Source: Megamerina dolium
Lineage: Eukaryota > Arthropoda > Insecta > Diptera > Megamerinidae
Direction: 5' to 3'
NCBI GenBank assembly: GCA_963854835.1
Contig: OY978525.1
Location: forward strand, 48,458,196-48,522,195
DNA length: 64,000 nt
This document shows positions 55,123 through 64,000 of the stretch, in pieces. The position numbers and the translations under genes were made by a program. The stretch's first letter is position 1. Every line of letters starts with the position of its first letter. The notes below the pieces were generated by a model that worked only from the letters and a program-made list of their open reading frames with translations, ran no database searches and had not been told where the DNA came from.

Positions 55123-55696
55123 TTGTTACAGCCTACATTTTGTTTTGTCTCTATTTTCACTAATATAATATTACACTTATTTACTTTTACACCTTTATAC
55201 TAATATACAGGAGGGCCTTCTAAGGATCGCAGTATTTACACTATCTTATACTCTAACAGTTCACCATTTAAAAACAAGACTTTTTGAATATAATTCTTTA
55301 ATTCATTGCCTATTAAGCTATATTCATCCATTCAAATTTCATACGTAATGTATATATGCTAAATTGCATTTTTGCAATTTACTCATTTAGTATTTGTTTT
55401 TATTTCATTTGTTTTGGTCATTGCTTTTGCTTGACCTAGTGAATGAATTTATGATTATATTAAATATTCACATAATTCGCATTTTGTGAATTTTGTTGTT
55501 AATATTATTGTTTATTTTTATTTATTTAATTTGTTTTGTTTCATTTATACCATTTTATGCTTACTGCAACAATTATGCAGTATTAGAAATTAACATTCTT
55601 TATGTTTTAATTCTATTTTGCAATTTCCGTATGAATTTTCGTATATGTGAACCAAAATATCTTGCAATAGTTATGCATCCATATTTCGACTCACAG
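55123..55696 (-). repeat. LTR-B-like LTR fragment
   Basis: The core GAGGGCCTTCTAAGGATCGC, AGTATTTACA and the preceding TTTACACCTTTATACTAATA correspond to the LTR-B block at 36570-36625. A pyrimidine run TCCCTCCC at 55698-55705 would be a polypurine tract on the minus strand at the proper side. The outer limits are inferred and uncertain. Confidence 0.45.
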
Positions 55697-55836
55697 CATC
55701 CCTCCCGACTTACAATAAGAAAAAAGGACTGATAGTTTTTTCTTTTACAAATAAGTTAATAAAGGTAAGTTAAATCTAATACACTATCTTAGCTTGGTCG
55801 CGTTGTTGTCGCTTTTTAATTTTTTATTCTTGTTGC

Positions 55837-56046
55837 TCAAGCTTCACTAATATGTGGTAGTTCCTGGTTTTTTATTCTTGGTGCTGGAACTTTTCTAATA
55901 TGTCTGAGAGGATTGAAACGATGATGTAATGAAATATTTTGGTGGTTTATCCTTACATTGGTTGTTAGTTTTTGTTTTTTTTTGCATTTTATTTTAAATG
56001 TTACTGTCGGTATTATCATTGCTATTATTATATACTCCCTGTTCAT
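55837..56046 (-). pseudogene. Possible env-like C-terminus
   Basis: A 69-codon frame: a hydrophobic stretch YIIIAMIIPTVTF followed at once by a strongly basic tail KIKCKKKQKL and a polar end. It lies between a putative polypurine tract/LTR on its left and a transposon insertion on its right. That is where a retroviral-type element would place a membrane anchor and cytoplasmic tail. No upstream env portion is recognised, so this is positional inference only. Confidence 0.25.
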
Positions 56047-56047
56047 A

Positions 56048-56926
56048 CAGGGTGATTTTTTGGCAACACTGTTTTTGGCAACTCAGCTGTTTTCGTGTTA
56101 CTGTCAAACATGTTCAGTTTGGTCTATAATTTAACCATGAATCGACTTACAAACAAAAAAAACTTGCAGGTTATTGAATTTTCTCAAAATTCATGCATAA
56201 AATTCATGGTTAAGAAAGAGCATCGTGCACTTTCTTGTGTTCAGCGACGAAGCTTATTTCTGGTTGAACGGATACGTGAACAATAAAATTTGCCGTATTT
56301 GGTGTGAACACCAGCTAGAAGCATTGCAAAAGCTGCGAATGCATCCCGAAAAATGCACTGTTTGGTGTGGATTATGGGCCGGTGTCATCATTGGACCGTA
56401 ATTTTTCAAAGACGACGAAGGCAAAAGCGTTACTGTGAATGGTGAGCGCTACCAAACTTTTTTTTGCCCAAAATGGAAGAGCTGGACATGGCTGACATGT
56501 GGTTTCAACGAGACGGTGCCACATGCCATACAGCACGAGAAACAATGGCCCAATTGAGAGGTGAGTTCGGTGAACAATTTATTTCACGTTTGGGGCCGGT
56601 CAATTGGCCGCCTAGATTGTGCGATTTAACTCCTTTAGATTATTTTTTTGTGGGGCTATGTTAAGGCTCATGTCCATAGCGACAAGCCCGCAATGGTTGA
56701 TACACTGAAAGCCAATATTGAAGAATTTATTCGTGAGATACCGGCTGATATGTTAGAGAGAGTATGCCGAAATAGTCGCAGCCGGGGTCAACATTTACAT
56801 GAAGTCATCTTTAAACATTGAAATATATAGATCGTTCTATAGACTCAAATAAAGATTTCATACATTTCTCTAAATTTTATGTATTTTTTGAAAATCAAAT
56901 CCGAAGGCTGTTACAAAATCACCCTG
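56048..56926 (+). mobile_element. DD41D mariner-like element, internally deleted (879 bp)
   Basis: It is flanked by TA on both sides (56046-56047 and 56927-56928). Terminal inverted repeats are CAGGGTGATTTT at both ends. A short N-terminal remnant (MNRLTNKKNLQVIEF) is fused to the catalytic domain starting FSDEAYFWLNG. The intervening DNA-binding region is lost, so the copy is non-autonomous. Confidence 0.88.
56138..56818 (+). pseudogene. DD41D transposase remnant
   Basis: First Asp in FSDEAYFWLNG (codon 56246-56248), a stop TAA at 56399 after VIIGP, a frame change near the T-run at 56460, then DMWFQRDGATCHTARETMAQ. The third Asp is in CDLTPLDYFF. Counting gives 41 residues between the second Asp (QRDG) and the last (PLDY). 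A further one-base insertion in a T-run near 56650 shifts the C-terminus (GYVKAHVHSDKPAMVDTLK). DD41D spacing was described for rosa of tephritid flies; this copy is not proven to be rosa itself. Confidence 0.82.
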
Positions 56927-56929
56927 TAC

Positions 56930-57895
56930 TTACGCCTACTTGCAGAACATCCAAAGTTAAATTTATAAATTCAGAGTTAAATAGCTCAGAGTTAGATTGT
57001 TATTTTTAACCCAAGCATTGTGTTGTAGAACAGATATCTGAAACCGAGTTAGTTAACTTAAACATTTTTGATTTTGGTCGGCATCACTGACTCTTTCCCA
57101 CATTTGTTTTGATTATTTATATTAGCCTGTATATTTGAAATTACAAATTGAATATTTTCAGTGATAGCTGCTTGAATTTACAAAACTTTCGTAAGTTCTG
57201 TAAGGTTATATTACAATATTATTTATATTTCATTTACACATATGTAGGAAAAGTCATGGACATCCTTATTCCGATAACATACGTTTTAAATTTGTGTGAT
57301 CTTTTGGAGCAGAAACCCCTATGAAACGCTCTATCACTTCGCTCAGCAACCGTTCTGTAACAATGCAATTAACAATTTCTTCATCATTTCTTTAATAATT
57401 TATTGAAAATACTTTACAGATACAAATACATATTCAAAAAATCAATTAATTTATATTTTTACTTTATTTACATTTTTGAAAGAATGACATAGAGTTAACA
57501 AATTAACACTTCATGCGTAATATTTTTTTTTCAACAACCATGCCAATGAAGTGCAATACAACCATGACCATGCATTCCTACCAACAAAGTGACACAATGA
57601 TCATTACGTTGTACATAATAAGGCAATGATCATTCAGCCACTATGATGTTATTACAGTTTATAATGAAATATAATAATATATATAATATAACAATTATAA
57701 TACTTTTATAATGTAGTGAGCCAAGGCTCAAAAGTTAGACACGTACCATTTTGGTTGACAAAATCCCTCCCCATTTAAACAAGAAATATTATCAATTTGA
57801 AAGATTGATAGGTTTTTCTTTTACAAATTGAATTTACAAATTATTTAGATAACATATTTTTATTTTTAAATCATATATACTGTGTATTTATATGT
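56930..57895. other. No recognised gene
   Basis: AT-rich DNA. A CCCTCCCC run at ~57765 resembles a minus-strand polypurine tract but has no LTR beside it. Nothing else supported. Confidence 0.45.
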
Positions 57896-57929
57896 TCTTC
57901 TTATGAGGCCATGACAACCGAATATCGAT

Positions 57930-58646
57930 TTAGGCCGAATATATTATGCTTCGACAGCCATCTCTATTCTTCGCTAGCTGGCGCCAGTTAGAAATTCCAA
58001 GCGCCGGCAGATTCTCCAGTACTTGGTCTTTCCACCGGAGGTTAGGTCTTTCTCTTCTGTGTCGTCCTCCAGCGGGTTCCGAATATAACACCCTCTTAGC
58101 TGGACTGTGTTCTTCCATTCGCTCGACATGACCTAGCCAGCGCAGCTGCTGGATTTTGATGCGCTTTACTATGTCAATATCGGCATACAGCTCGTACAGC
58201 TCATGGTTGTACCTTATTCGGTACTCGCCACCAACGCAAATAGGTCCAAAGATCTTGCGTAGGACTTTTCTCTCGAAAACTCCAAGTATTCGCTCATCGG
58301 AGGTGGAAATTGTCCAGGCTTCAGCTCCATATGTTAGGACAGGCATGATGAGAGACTTGTAGAGTGTAGTTTTCGTTCTTCGAGAGAAGGCTAGACTTCT
58401 CAATTGCTTACTCAGTCCAAAGTAACACCTGTTAGCAAGAGTGATCCTTCGCAATATCTCCAGGCTGACGTCATTACTGCTGTTAATGTTGATTCCAAGA
58501 TAGACAAAGTCCCTTACTACTGCAAAAGCGTAGTTGTCAACAGTGACGTGCTGTCCAAGACGCCGGGACTCTTTGTTTGTTGACACTAGATACTTCGTCT
58601 TGCCCTCGTTCACCGTAAGACCCATTCCAATCGACTCTTTTTCCAA
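57930..58646 (-). pseudogene. R2 RT thumb and C-terminal region
   Basis: A 238-codon open frame: EKESIGMGLTVNEGKTKYLV, DFVYLGININSSNDVSLEI, SRRTKTTLYKSLIMPVLTYG, AEAWTISTSDERILGVFERK, IQQLRWLGHVERMEEHSPAK and RPNLRWKDQVLENLPALGIS. This is the RTE-type RT C-terminus and is nearly identical to R1. The upstream FADD-bearing palm segment is deleted. Confidence 0.9.
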
Positions 58647-58676
58647 CTTTGAGAATTCTTAGATCAGCAGCTCGTA

Positions 58677-59763
58677 TTATTTTCTCTTGAAGAAGTTGCA
58701 CGATAACGAATCACCTTGCCTAAAACCCCGTTCGGTATTAAACGGTGCGGAGAGGTCCTTCCCAATTTTCACTGCATAACGGGAGTTATGCAGTGTCATT
58801 CTACAAAGTCGAATGAGTTTCGCAGGAATACCGAAAGCGGCTTTATAATCAACAAATAGGTGGTGTGTGTCGATCTGTTTTTCTTGGGTCTTCTCCAGGA
58901 TTTGGCGTAGTGTGAAAATCTGGTCGATGGTGGATTTACCAGGTCTGAAGCCACACTGATAAGGTCCAATCAGGTCGCTGAGCATAGGCTTCAACCTTTC
59001 ACACAGTACGCTCGATAGAACCTTGTATGCGATGCTCAGGAGACTTATTCCACGGTAGTTGGTGCAAATTGTGGGGTCTCCCTTTTAATGTACAGGACAG
59101 AGAACACTGAGCCTCCAATCATCAGGTATGCTTTCATCTGACCATATTCTGCTTATGAGCTGGTGCATGCGAGTGAGCAGCTCATCGCCTCCGGTCTTAA
59201 ACAACTCGGCAGGCAGGCCATCAGCACCTGCAGCTTTGTTGTTCTTTAGCCTTAAAATGGCCGTTTCAACCTCGTCATAGTCGGGTGGTGGAATATCAAC
59301 ACTATCATCTGTAATTGGGGTTATAGGGCAAACTCCTCCACTGGCGGAATTGTTCGTAGCGTCGCCATTCAGTAACGTGGAGAAGTGTTCCCTCCATAGG
59401 CTCAGTACACTCTGGACATCCGTAACCAGATTCCCATTTCCATCACGACAAGAAGAAGGGATTTAAACCTCCACTCAGGCGCTTTATCTTTTAGAAGAAT
59501 TTTCGTTTCTCTTTTTTGTCGGTACACATCTCTATCTTCTCACACTCGCGTCTTTCTTGTTCTCTTTTCCTGCTTTTGAAAAGACGTCTCTCTGCACTCC
59601 TTTTCTCTCTGTACCGCTCCTTAACAGCTCGCGTTGCACCTGCACGCAGGGTTCTTCTGTAGGTGGCGTCTTTCTTTGCGATAGTGTCGCGACAATCCTG
59701 ATCATACCACTCATTCCTCAGAAGGCCGTAATAACCGATTACCTCCTCGGCAGCAGTAGTCAT
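58677..59763 (-). pseudogene. R2 RT N-terminal and palm remnant
   Basis: 59491-59763 is a basic linker (EVIGYYGLLRNEWYDQDCRD, KDATYRRTLRAGATRAVKER). Between 59430 and 59000, pieces read DEVETAILRLKNNKAAGADG and LPAELFKTGGDELLTRMHQL in drifting frames. 58677-58994 has IGPYQCGFRPGKSTIDQIFT, HHLFVDYKAAFGIPAKLIRL (with ~15 residues missing after KAAF) and RGFRQGDSLSCNFF. The FADD box that should follow is absent. Confidence 0.85.
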
Positions 59764-59869
59764 GGAGTGGGATATATGTCTCCACCGTGAGCATGTATCA
59801 TCAAGTGGGGGGTGTTCTGCATAAGCACATCCGATAGTCGAGTGGAAAATGCATCTGCAGTCATTTTTA

Positions 59870-60270
59870 CATTATTCACTGGGCAGGTTTTTTATGTGGC
59901 GGGTCCCAAACCCAACGCATAACCTCTAACCGATGAGATTTTCGCCACTCACTTCAGCCGCCTCCCAGCGGGTGCCGAAACGTGGAGGGCCCCCATTAAT
60001 AATAATAAAGGCGCCATCACATGGTAAGCAGAGCAAGCTACATGACTACCCCTCATTAACAAATAGAGGTATCATCACATAGCGCTTAGATCAAACTACA
60101 TGACAGCCAGTGAGTTGACTTGCGATGAGTTTAACAAGGATTGCGCTAGCACGACCAGGTTGAGGCAGTTAGACACGTTACCTTGCGAAAACACCACCAG
60201 ACCATCGTGTATTTATATGTGTATCTTAATATTTTATACCTATTTATATAACTTATTAACTTCTACTAGC
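59870..60270. other. Unassigned interval upstream of R2
   Basis: GC-richer stretches (CCCAGCGGGTGCCGAAACG near 59965) could belong to the R2 element's lost 5' part, but no motif supports it. A 'CATCACATGGTAAGCAGAGCAAGCTACATGAC' segment near 60014 is imperfectly repeated near 60070. Confidence 0.4.
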
Positions 60271-60276
60271 AATCTA

Positions 60277-60621
60277 CTACTTCGGATGCTGGTTTTCTTG
60301 GTTCCCTGTTTCTGTTGAGCCGCTTTCTTCTGTTGTACTATGATTAGACGAAGTTTTTGTTAACTCCGCCGTTTCTTTATATTTTGTTTTCGATGTTGAA
60401 ACTGTTTTAATGCGTCGAGAAGGATTTATTTGGAATGTGCACTCTTTCATCTTTGCATTTGCAAGTATGACCCTGACCATTGTTTCAAATGGTTGAGTTG
60501 TAGGTCTAATTTTTTCTCTTTCATCAGTGCTGCTGTTGTATAACACGTAGATTTCTTGCTCACCGTGATATACCGTGGAGTCCAACGTTTGAATAGGTAT
60601 TACATTACTCCTTTCTAGCAT
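60277..60621 (-). CDS. Unrecognised 114-codon ORF
   Basis: Starts MLERSNVIPIQTLDSTVYHG and ends in a Thr/Ser/Glu-rich tail (ETAELTKTSSNHSTTEESGS). The middle includes EREKIRPTTQPFETMVRVIL and a basic patch NPSRRIKTVST. Amino-acid composition is more balanced than the AT-driven ORFs nearby, which suggests former or present coding. I do not recognise a family. It lies left of the LTR-B-type pol on the same strand, so it may be a 3' ORF of that element or unrelated. Confidence 0.3.
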   Translation of the reverse strand: MLERSNVIPIQTLDSTVYHGEQEIYVLYNSSTDEREKIRPTTQPFETMVRVILANAKMKECTFQINPSRRIKTVSTSKTKYKETAELTKTSSNHSTTEESGSTETGNQENQHPK

Positions 60622-61600
60622 CAGCGTTATTGAGGTGATATCGTGTCTCCTGTTTATACTCGTGTGACCAACGATTTAATCTGCTTATTAAGTGCTTAGG
60701 TTTGCAACGTGTATACTGCAGCATTATTTACAAAATAAAAGCTCAGTGCGCGTGTTTTGTCTGGTATGTAAATTTTCTCTCGACATACCGCATTCAATGT
60801 ATGGACAACATCTTGCAGTGTGATTTCAAAATCTTTTCCGGTGTGTCTAAACCTGGCCGGACAAGTTGTCTTTTTACTGGGTCAACGTTCCTCTCTACTC
60901 CAAATAGCGAGATTACCAGTAATTACCTATTCAATTATGTTCTACAAACTCTATAAATTAGACGTTTGTTCTATAAAATTTGTAGTTTTTATGTTTTTAC
61001 AAAGTTGTATAATTTTACTTTTACTTTACTTTTTTTAAATTTTACTTTAGTTTTATATATTAATTTATCTTTCCCAAAAATTAAAACTAGAGAAATACAT
61101 CGTCGTTTTGAAATATTATATAATTTAACAACAACGTTGCAATTTCCTTCCGTTGCAATAATCAGCTTTTCTACACTATTCGATTACTATTGTGCATATT
61201 CATCTCAGACCGTGGAAGACAGAATGGTAACCCGTTATGTAAATTCTCTCCATTTATTCTCTAACTTCTGTCTCCTATTGCTATGACATTGATCTATCTT
61301 TCATAACGATTTCCTAAACCGATGTATTTCTATACTAACTCGAATTTAATTATTTGATTGCTTAAAATGCTTGATTAGTTGATTCGCCCGTGCTCATGAG
61401 TATTCACACACCGAATTACAATTCATCGCGATGCATTGCAACAGATGTTGTTATACACATGAATATGGCAACTTGCCCTATTCTATGTCCTGAAGCTTAA
61501 CTAATAGTTCTTACTTCACACTATTGTATTTTATATCATAACTGAATTTATTTTTACCATAAACACAATTAATTCGTTATACTACGATTACTTATTGATA
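60622..61600. other. No recognised gene
   Basis: AT-rich DNA with short ORFs lacking motifs. A minus-strand stretch near 60900-60820 (VDPVKRQLVRPG) is too short to assign. Confidence 0.45.
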
Positions 61601-61989
61601 AAAATGTTTTGGTAAATTATTATGGTACTTTTTACCATTTTGTCCGATTTTGAGAGTCGTCATTACTGGACTGTCCTCATGTATCACTGTTCGTATGGTC
61701 CAGTCCAGATGGGACTAAATTTATTTTTTCTAGTCTGATTTCTCAACAATACTTTATCACCTATTTTAAAAATTATAGGGTCCCTTTATCATACTGAATT
61801 TTAGTCGATTTCTTTACTTTTTCCTGATTTTCCCTCACTAAGTCATGTGACCTCTGTGATTGGTATTTTAATACCTTATTTTGATCATCTGCATTGTACA
61901 GAGGTTATCATTTTGTTTCTAGGTTTGTCGGCATATCGATATTGAAACCGTATAGAACACTAAATGGCGTTCATTTTGTCGAATTATCT

Positions 61990-62480
61990 ATGGTGTTGTT
62001 GTGTACATGCATCGCTGATGCTAACCACTGATCCCACTTAGACCCATCTTCTATAAAAAAAACTCCTAAGATATTGTGCTAAAACTCTGTGGCTTCTTTC
62101 TAAAGAACCATTTGCTTGTGGATGGTACGGTGTTATATGTAACTTTTTAACACCCAGCATCTTGCATGTATCGGAAACAATTTCGAAGTGATATTCGTAC
62201 CATTATCAGTCACTAAAATTGTTGGTATGTTATATCGAGTAATAATTTCGTTGTAAAACGCTTTTGCTACTGTGATAGCTTCCGCATCTGGTATAGCTAC
62301 ACAAATAAAAATTTTGGATAAATCAGCTTGAAATGTAAATATGTATTTGATTTCAGATGTCATCTCTGGAAGAAATCCTACCATGTCCATATATACCTTT
62401 TTAAATTGCTTGGATGGTGTATCAGTTAATACCATTGGCATTTTCGTAAACCTCGAGCTCTTGTTAGTTTGTTATTTCTT
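61990..62480 (-). pseudogene. LTR-B copy 2 integrase core
   Basis: The frame 62133-62441 reads KKVYMDMVGFLPEM (first Asp), AEAITVAKAFYNEIITRYNI and ILVTDNGTNITSKLF (second Asp). The catalytic Glu block follows after a one-base shift as YHPQANGSLERSHRVLAQYL near 62105. The zinc-finger region on the right is eroded. The triad can be traced but not in one frame. Confidence 0.82.
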
Positions 62481-62639
62481 ACAACTTTTAACATAATTTA
62501 ACACAGTTTATGTCTGAAACGTGCCAAACAAGATGTCTTTCAGTTCTGCAAGTCCTCCTAAGGGCTCTTGGCCGGTTTAGATTTTGAATGGTCTACCCAG
62601 TAGATAAGCTCTGTAATTCTTTACAGCCCACACGATAGT

Positions 62640-63420
62640 CAAGAATTCCTTTTCAATAGTGGACTATTTTTTCTCAGTATCATTGAGTGCTATTGGTCGT
62701 TCTTTTCCAATTCCACCCTGCGATAGAACTGCACCCAAGGCTTCATTGCTAACGTCTGTTATCAGCACAAAAGATTTGGAAAAATCAGGATATGCTAAAA
62801 TTGATGGAAAGCAAATTGCCGCCTTTAAGTCTTCAAAAGCTTTCTGTCATTTTTCGGTCCACTCAAATTTTTGGTCTTTCCTTAGTAATTGATTAATTGG
62901 TAGTGCCTTGCCTGCCATATTTTCAACGTGTTGTGCCAAATTCCGACCGTAGACAATAATATCATCCAAATTTACAAAACAATATATTCCTTGGAGTCCA
63001 GTCAATACATGATTCACTAATCTTTGAAAAGTAGCAGATGCTCCCGTTAACCCAAAAGGCATTCTATTAAATTCATAATGCCCGACAATTGATCTAAAAG
63101 CCATTTTTTCTCTGTCCGATTCTTCCATTAGCACTTGATGATACCCATTGGCCAGATCAAGTGTAGTGAAATATTTACTATGACCTAACTGATCAAATAT
63201 TTCATCGATATTTCATTGGAACTAATATTATTGGGGAATTACAAGGAAAGGAGCCGGGAACAATTACTCCATCCTCCAACAATTTATTTACCTGCCTATC
63301 GATTTCTTACTTGTGCACTTTTGATAGTCTGTATTGTCTTTGATTGATTTGTATAATACAATCTATCGCTTTCTAAAAAAATTAATCGTGGAACGATCTG
63401 AATATGTCTTCTAGGGATTT
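62640..63420 (-). pseudogene. LTR-B copy 2 RT and RNase H start
   Basis: 63134-62847 gives MEESDREKMAFRSIVGHYEF and NRMPFGLTGASATFQRLVNH, then CFVNLDDIIVYGRNLAQHVE. This is a palm with the YxDD box altered to NLDD. A deletion then joins directly to MAGKALPINQLLRKDQKFEW. RNase H begins near 62770 with VLITDVSNEALG, where the first catalytic Asp is still present. About 90 residues of thumb/connection are missing. Confidence 0.82.
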
Positions 63421-63479
63421 CCTTTGGATCTAGAGTGTACAGAATGATGAAGGTTAGTACTTAAATCGATTTATTTTGA

Positions 63480-63990
63480 GCTCATCATTTACAATATACG
63501 AATCTGCACTCGTAATGAGCATTGGGACATACACTGTGTTGCCCGTTACACTGCTAATTGTCTCCCTCAAGTTTCTCTTCTATAACGGTTTTAAGTTTCG
63601 TATTTACTTTAATGGGGACTACCTTCATAGTCCTCCGAGGTACTACAACCTCACTGATGTGGAGTACTCTATTAGCCTCGTTCAACGATTTGAGAGGTAA
63701 ACTTATCAAATGCTGTTTGATAGTGATATGCATTTCGGTTGAGGAGCGATCGGTTCCATAAATTGTCTCTTCCTAGGATACCATCTGCAGGTATCCCTCT
63801 ATAGGTATTACATGCAATTCTATAATCAAATCCTTAGTCCTTTCATGTTGGACTGCTATTGGCCCTAACGTGATGGCAAATCCTCCGAATGCACCACTAA
63901 GATTTTTCCTTGAATTCCCTATCTTGCTAACGTATTTATTAATTACTATTGATTTTACTAAACTGATCTCTGGCTGTACCTGGGAAAAAA
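63480..63990 (-). pseudogene. LTR-B copy 2 protease-proximal region
   Basis: Near 63780 the minus strand reads ADGILG-like residues, then NLWNRSLLNRNA. Near 63650 it gives LHISEVVVPRRTMKVVPIKV, the barrel-like segment that follows the protease in gypsy-group pol proteins. A stop lies at about 63548. The same segment survives in copy 1 near 40330. The protease active-site motif is not identifiable within the window. Confidence 0.5.
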
Positions 63991-64000
63991 AAAATTACCC

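Larger units (their letters stand above)
57897..59865 (-). mobile_element. RTE-like LINE copy R2 (defective)
   Basis: A minus-strand element with the same 3' region as R1. From right to left: a charged linker (59763-59491), RT fingers and palm (59430-58677), and thumb plus C-terminus (58646-57930). The 3' end TGGCCTCATAAGAAG at ~57900 is a decayed TAAG tail. The endonuclease is absent, so the copy is 5'-truncated near 59870. Confidence 0.88.
61610..64000 (-). mobile_element. LTR-B-type pol, copy 2, running off the window
   Basis: The same family as 38940-40350: both share the block GGTCCAGTCCAGATGGGACT (61698) / GGTCCAGTCCAAATGGGACT (39033) and matching RT and integrase motifs. Reading leftward from the window edge: protease-RT region (64000-63480), RT (63420-62850), RNase H (62800-62640), integrase (62480-62040) and a 3' integrase tail (61800-61610). 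Gag and the 5' LTR would lie beyond 64000. Confidence 0.85.

Noticed and set aside
57946..58362. Plus-strand ORFs of 61 and 68 codons, also seen reversed at 45207-45623
   Set aside because: They are antisense shadows of the RTE reverse transcriptase; the repeated occurrence reflects the element, not a new gene.

Overview
The window looks like AT-rich nuclear DNA from a higher fly (Diptera). It is built almost entirely of nested, decayed transposable elements. No bacterial gene organisation, rRNA, tRNA gene, CRISPR array or complete host gene is visible. The fly assignment rests on the element families: Ty3/gypsy, Jockey-, Loa/R1- and RTE-type LINEs, Tc1 and mariner families including a DD41D type (a spacing reported from the tephritid rosa element), long (TA)n arrays and a GGTTAGG-type repeat seen in fly genomes. 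Tephritid-like is plausible but not proven.

Layout. 0-6 kb: a diverged ~150-bp modular repeat, a THAP-like relic, and a rearranged Ty3/gypsy copy (LTR-A copy 1, minus strand). 6.5-10.7 kb: a tRNA-derived SINE and a Loa-like LINE whose 3' part appears inverted in place, with another SINE inside it. 10.7-14.6 kb: (TA)n arrays split by a solo LTR-A, a truncated Tc1-like element and a mariner relic. 14.6-18.6 kb: no recognised gene. 18.65-20.27 kb: a nearly intact IR/DR Tc1-like transposon. 21.25-27.11 kb: the most complete LTR-A copy, minus strand, with gag, protease, RT/RNase H and integrase. 28.2-36.3 kb: solo LTR-A, a deleted mariner, a Jockey-like LINE and a second Loa-like LINE. 36.4-41.5 kb: LTR-B repeats around a pol relic, then a mariner relic. 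41.6-46.4 kb: a MITE, one possible host exon, a second locus of the ~150-bp repeat, an RTE 3' end and a full-length SINE with target-site duplications (TSDs). 46.4-53.65 kb: two Jockey-like LINEs head to head, one carrying a SINE with a 14-bp TSD. 54-64 kb: a decayed gypsy RT, an LTR-B-like fragment with an env-like C-terminus, a DD41D element, an RTE LINE and a second LTR-B pol that runs off the window.

How the parts work together. LTR-A would make gag-pro-pol from a TATA-bearing LTR, primed by tRNA-Leu. The SINE has Pol III boxes and must borrow LINE machinery. The LINEs would have supplied endonuclease and RT, but none here is intact; three relics lack the FADD catalytic block. I found no convincing new multi-gene system. 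The most unusual signals are an in-frame UGA shared by two LTR-A gag genes upstream of a conserved G_UUA_AAC frameshift-type site, a SINE family with a T-rich tail, a Loa LINE apparently split by inversion, and an IR/DR Tc1 copy apparently broken by one base.
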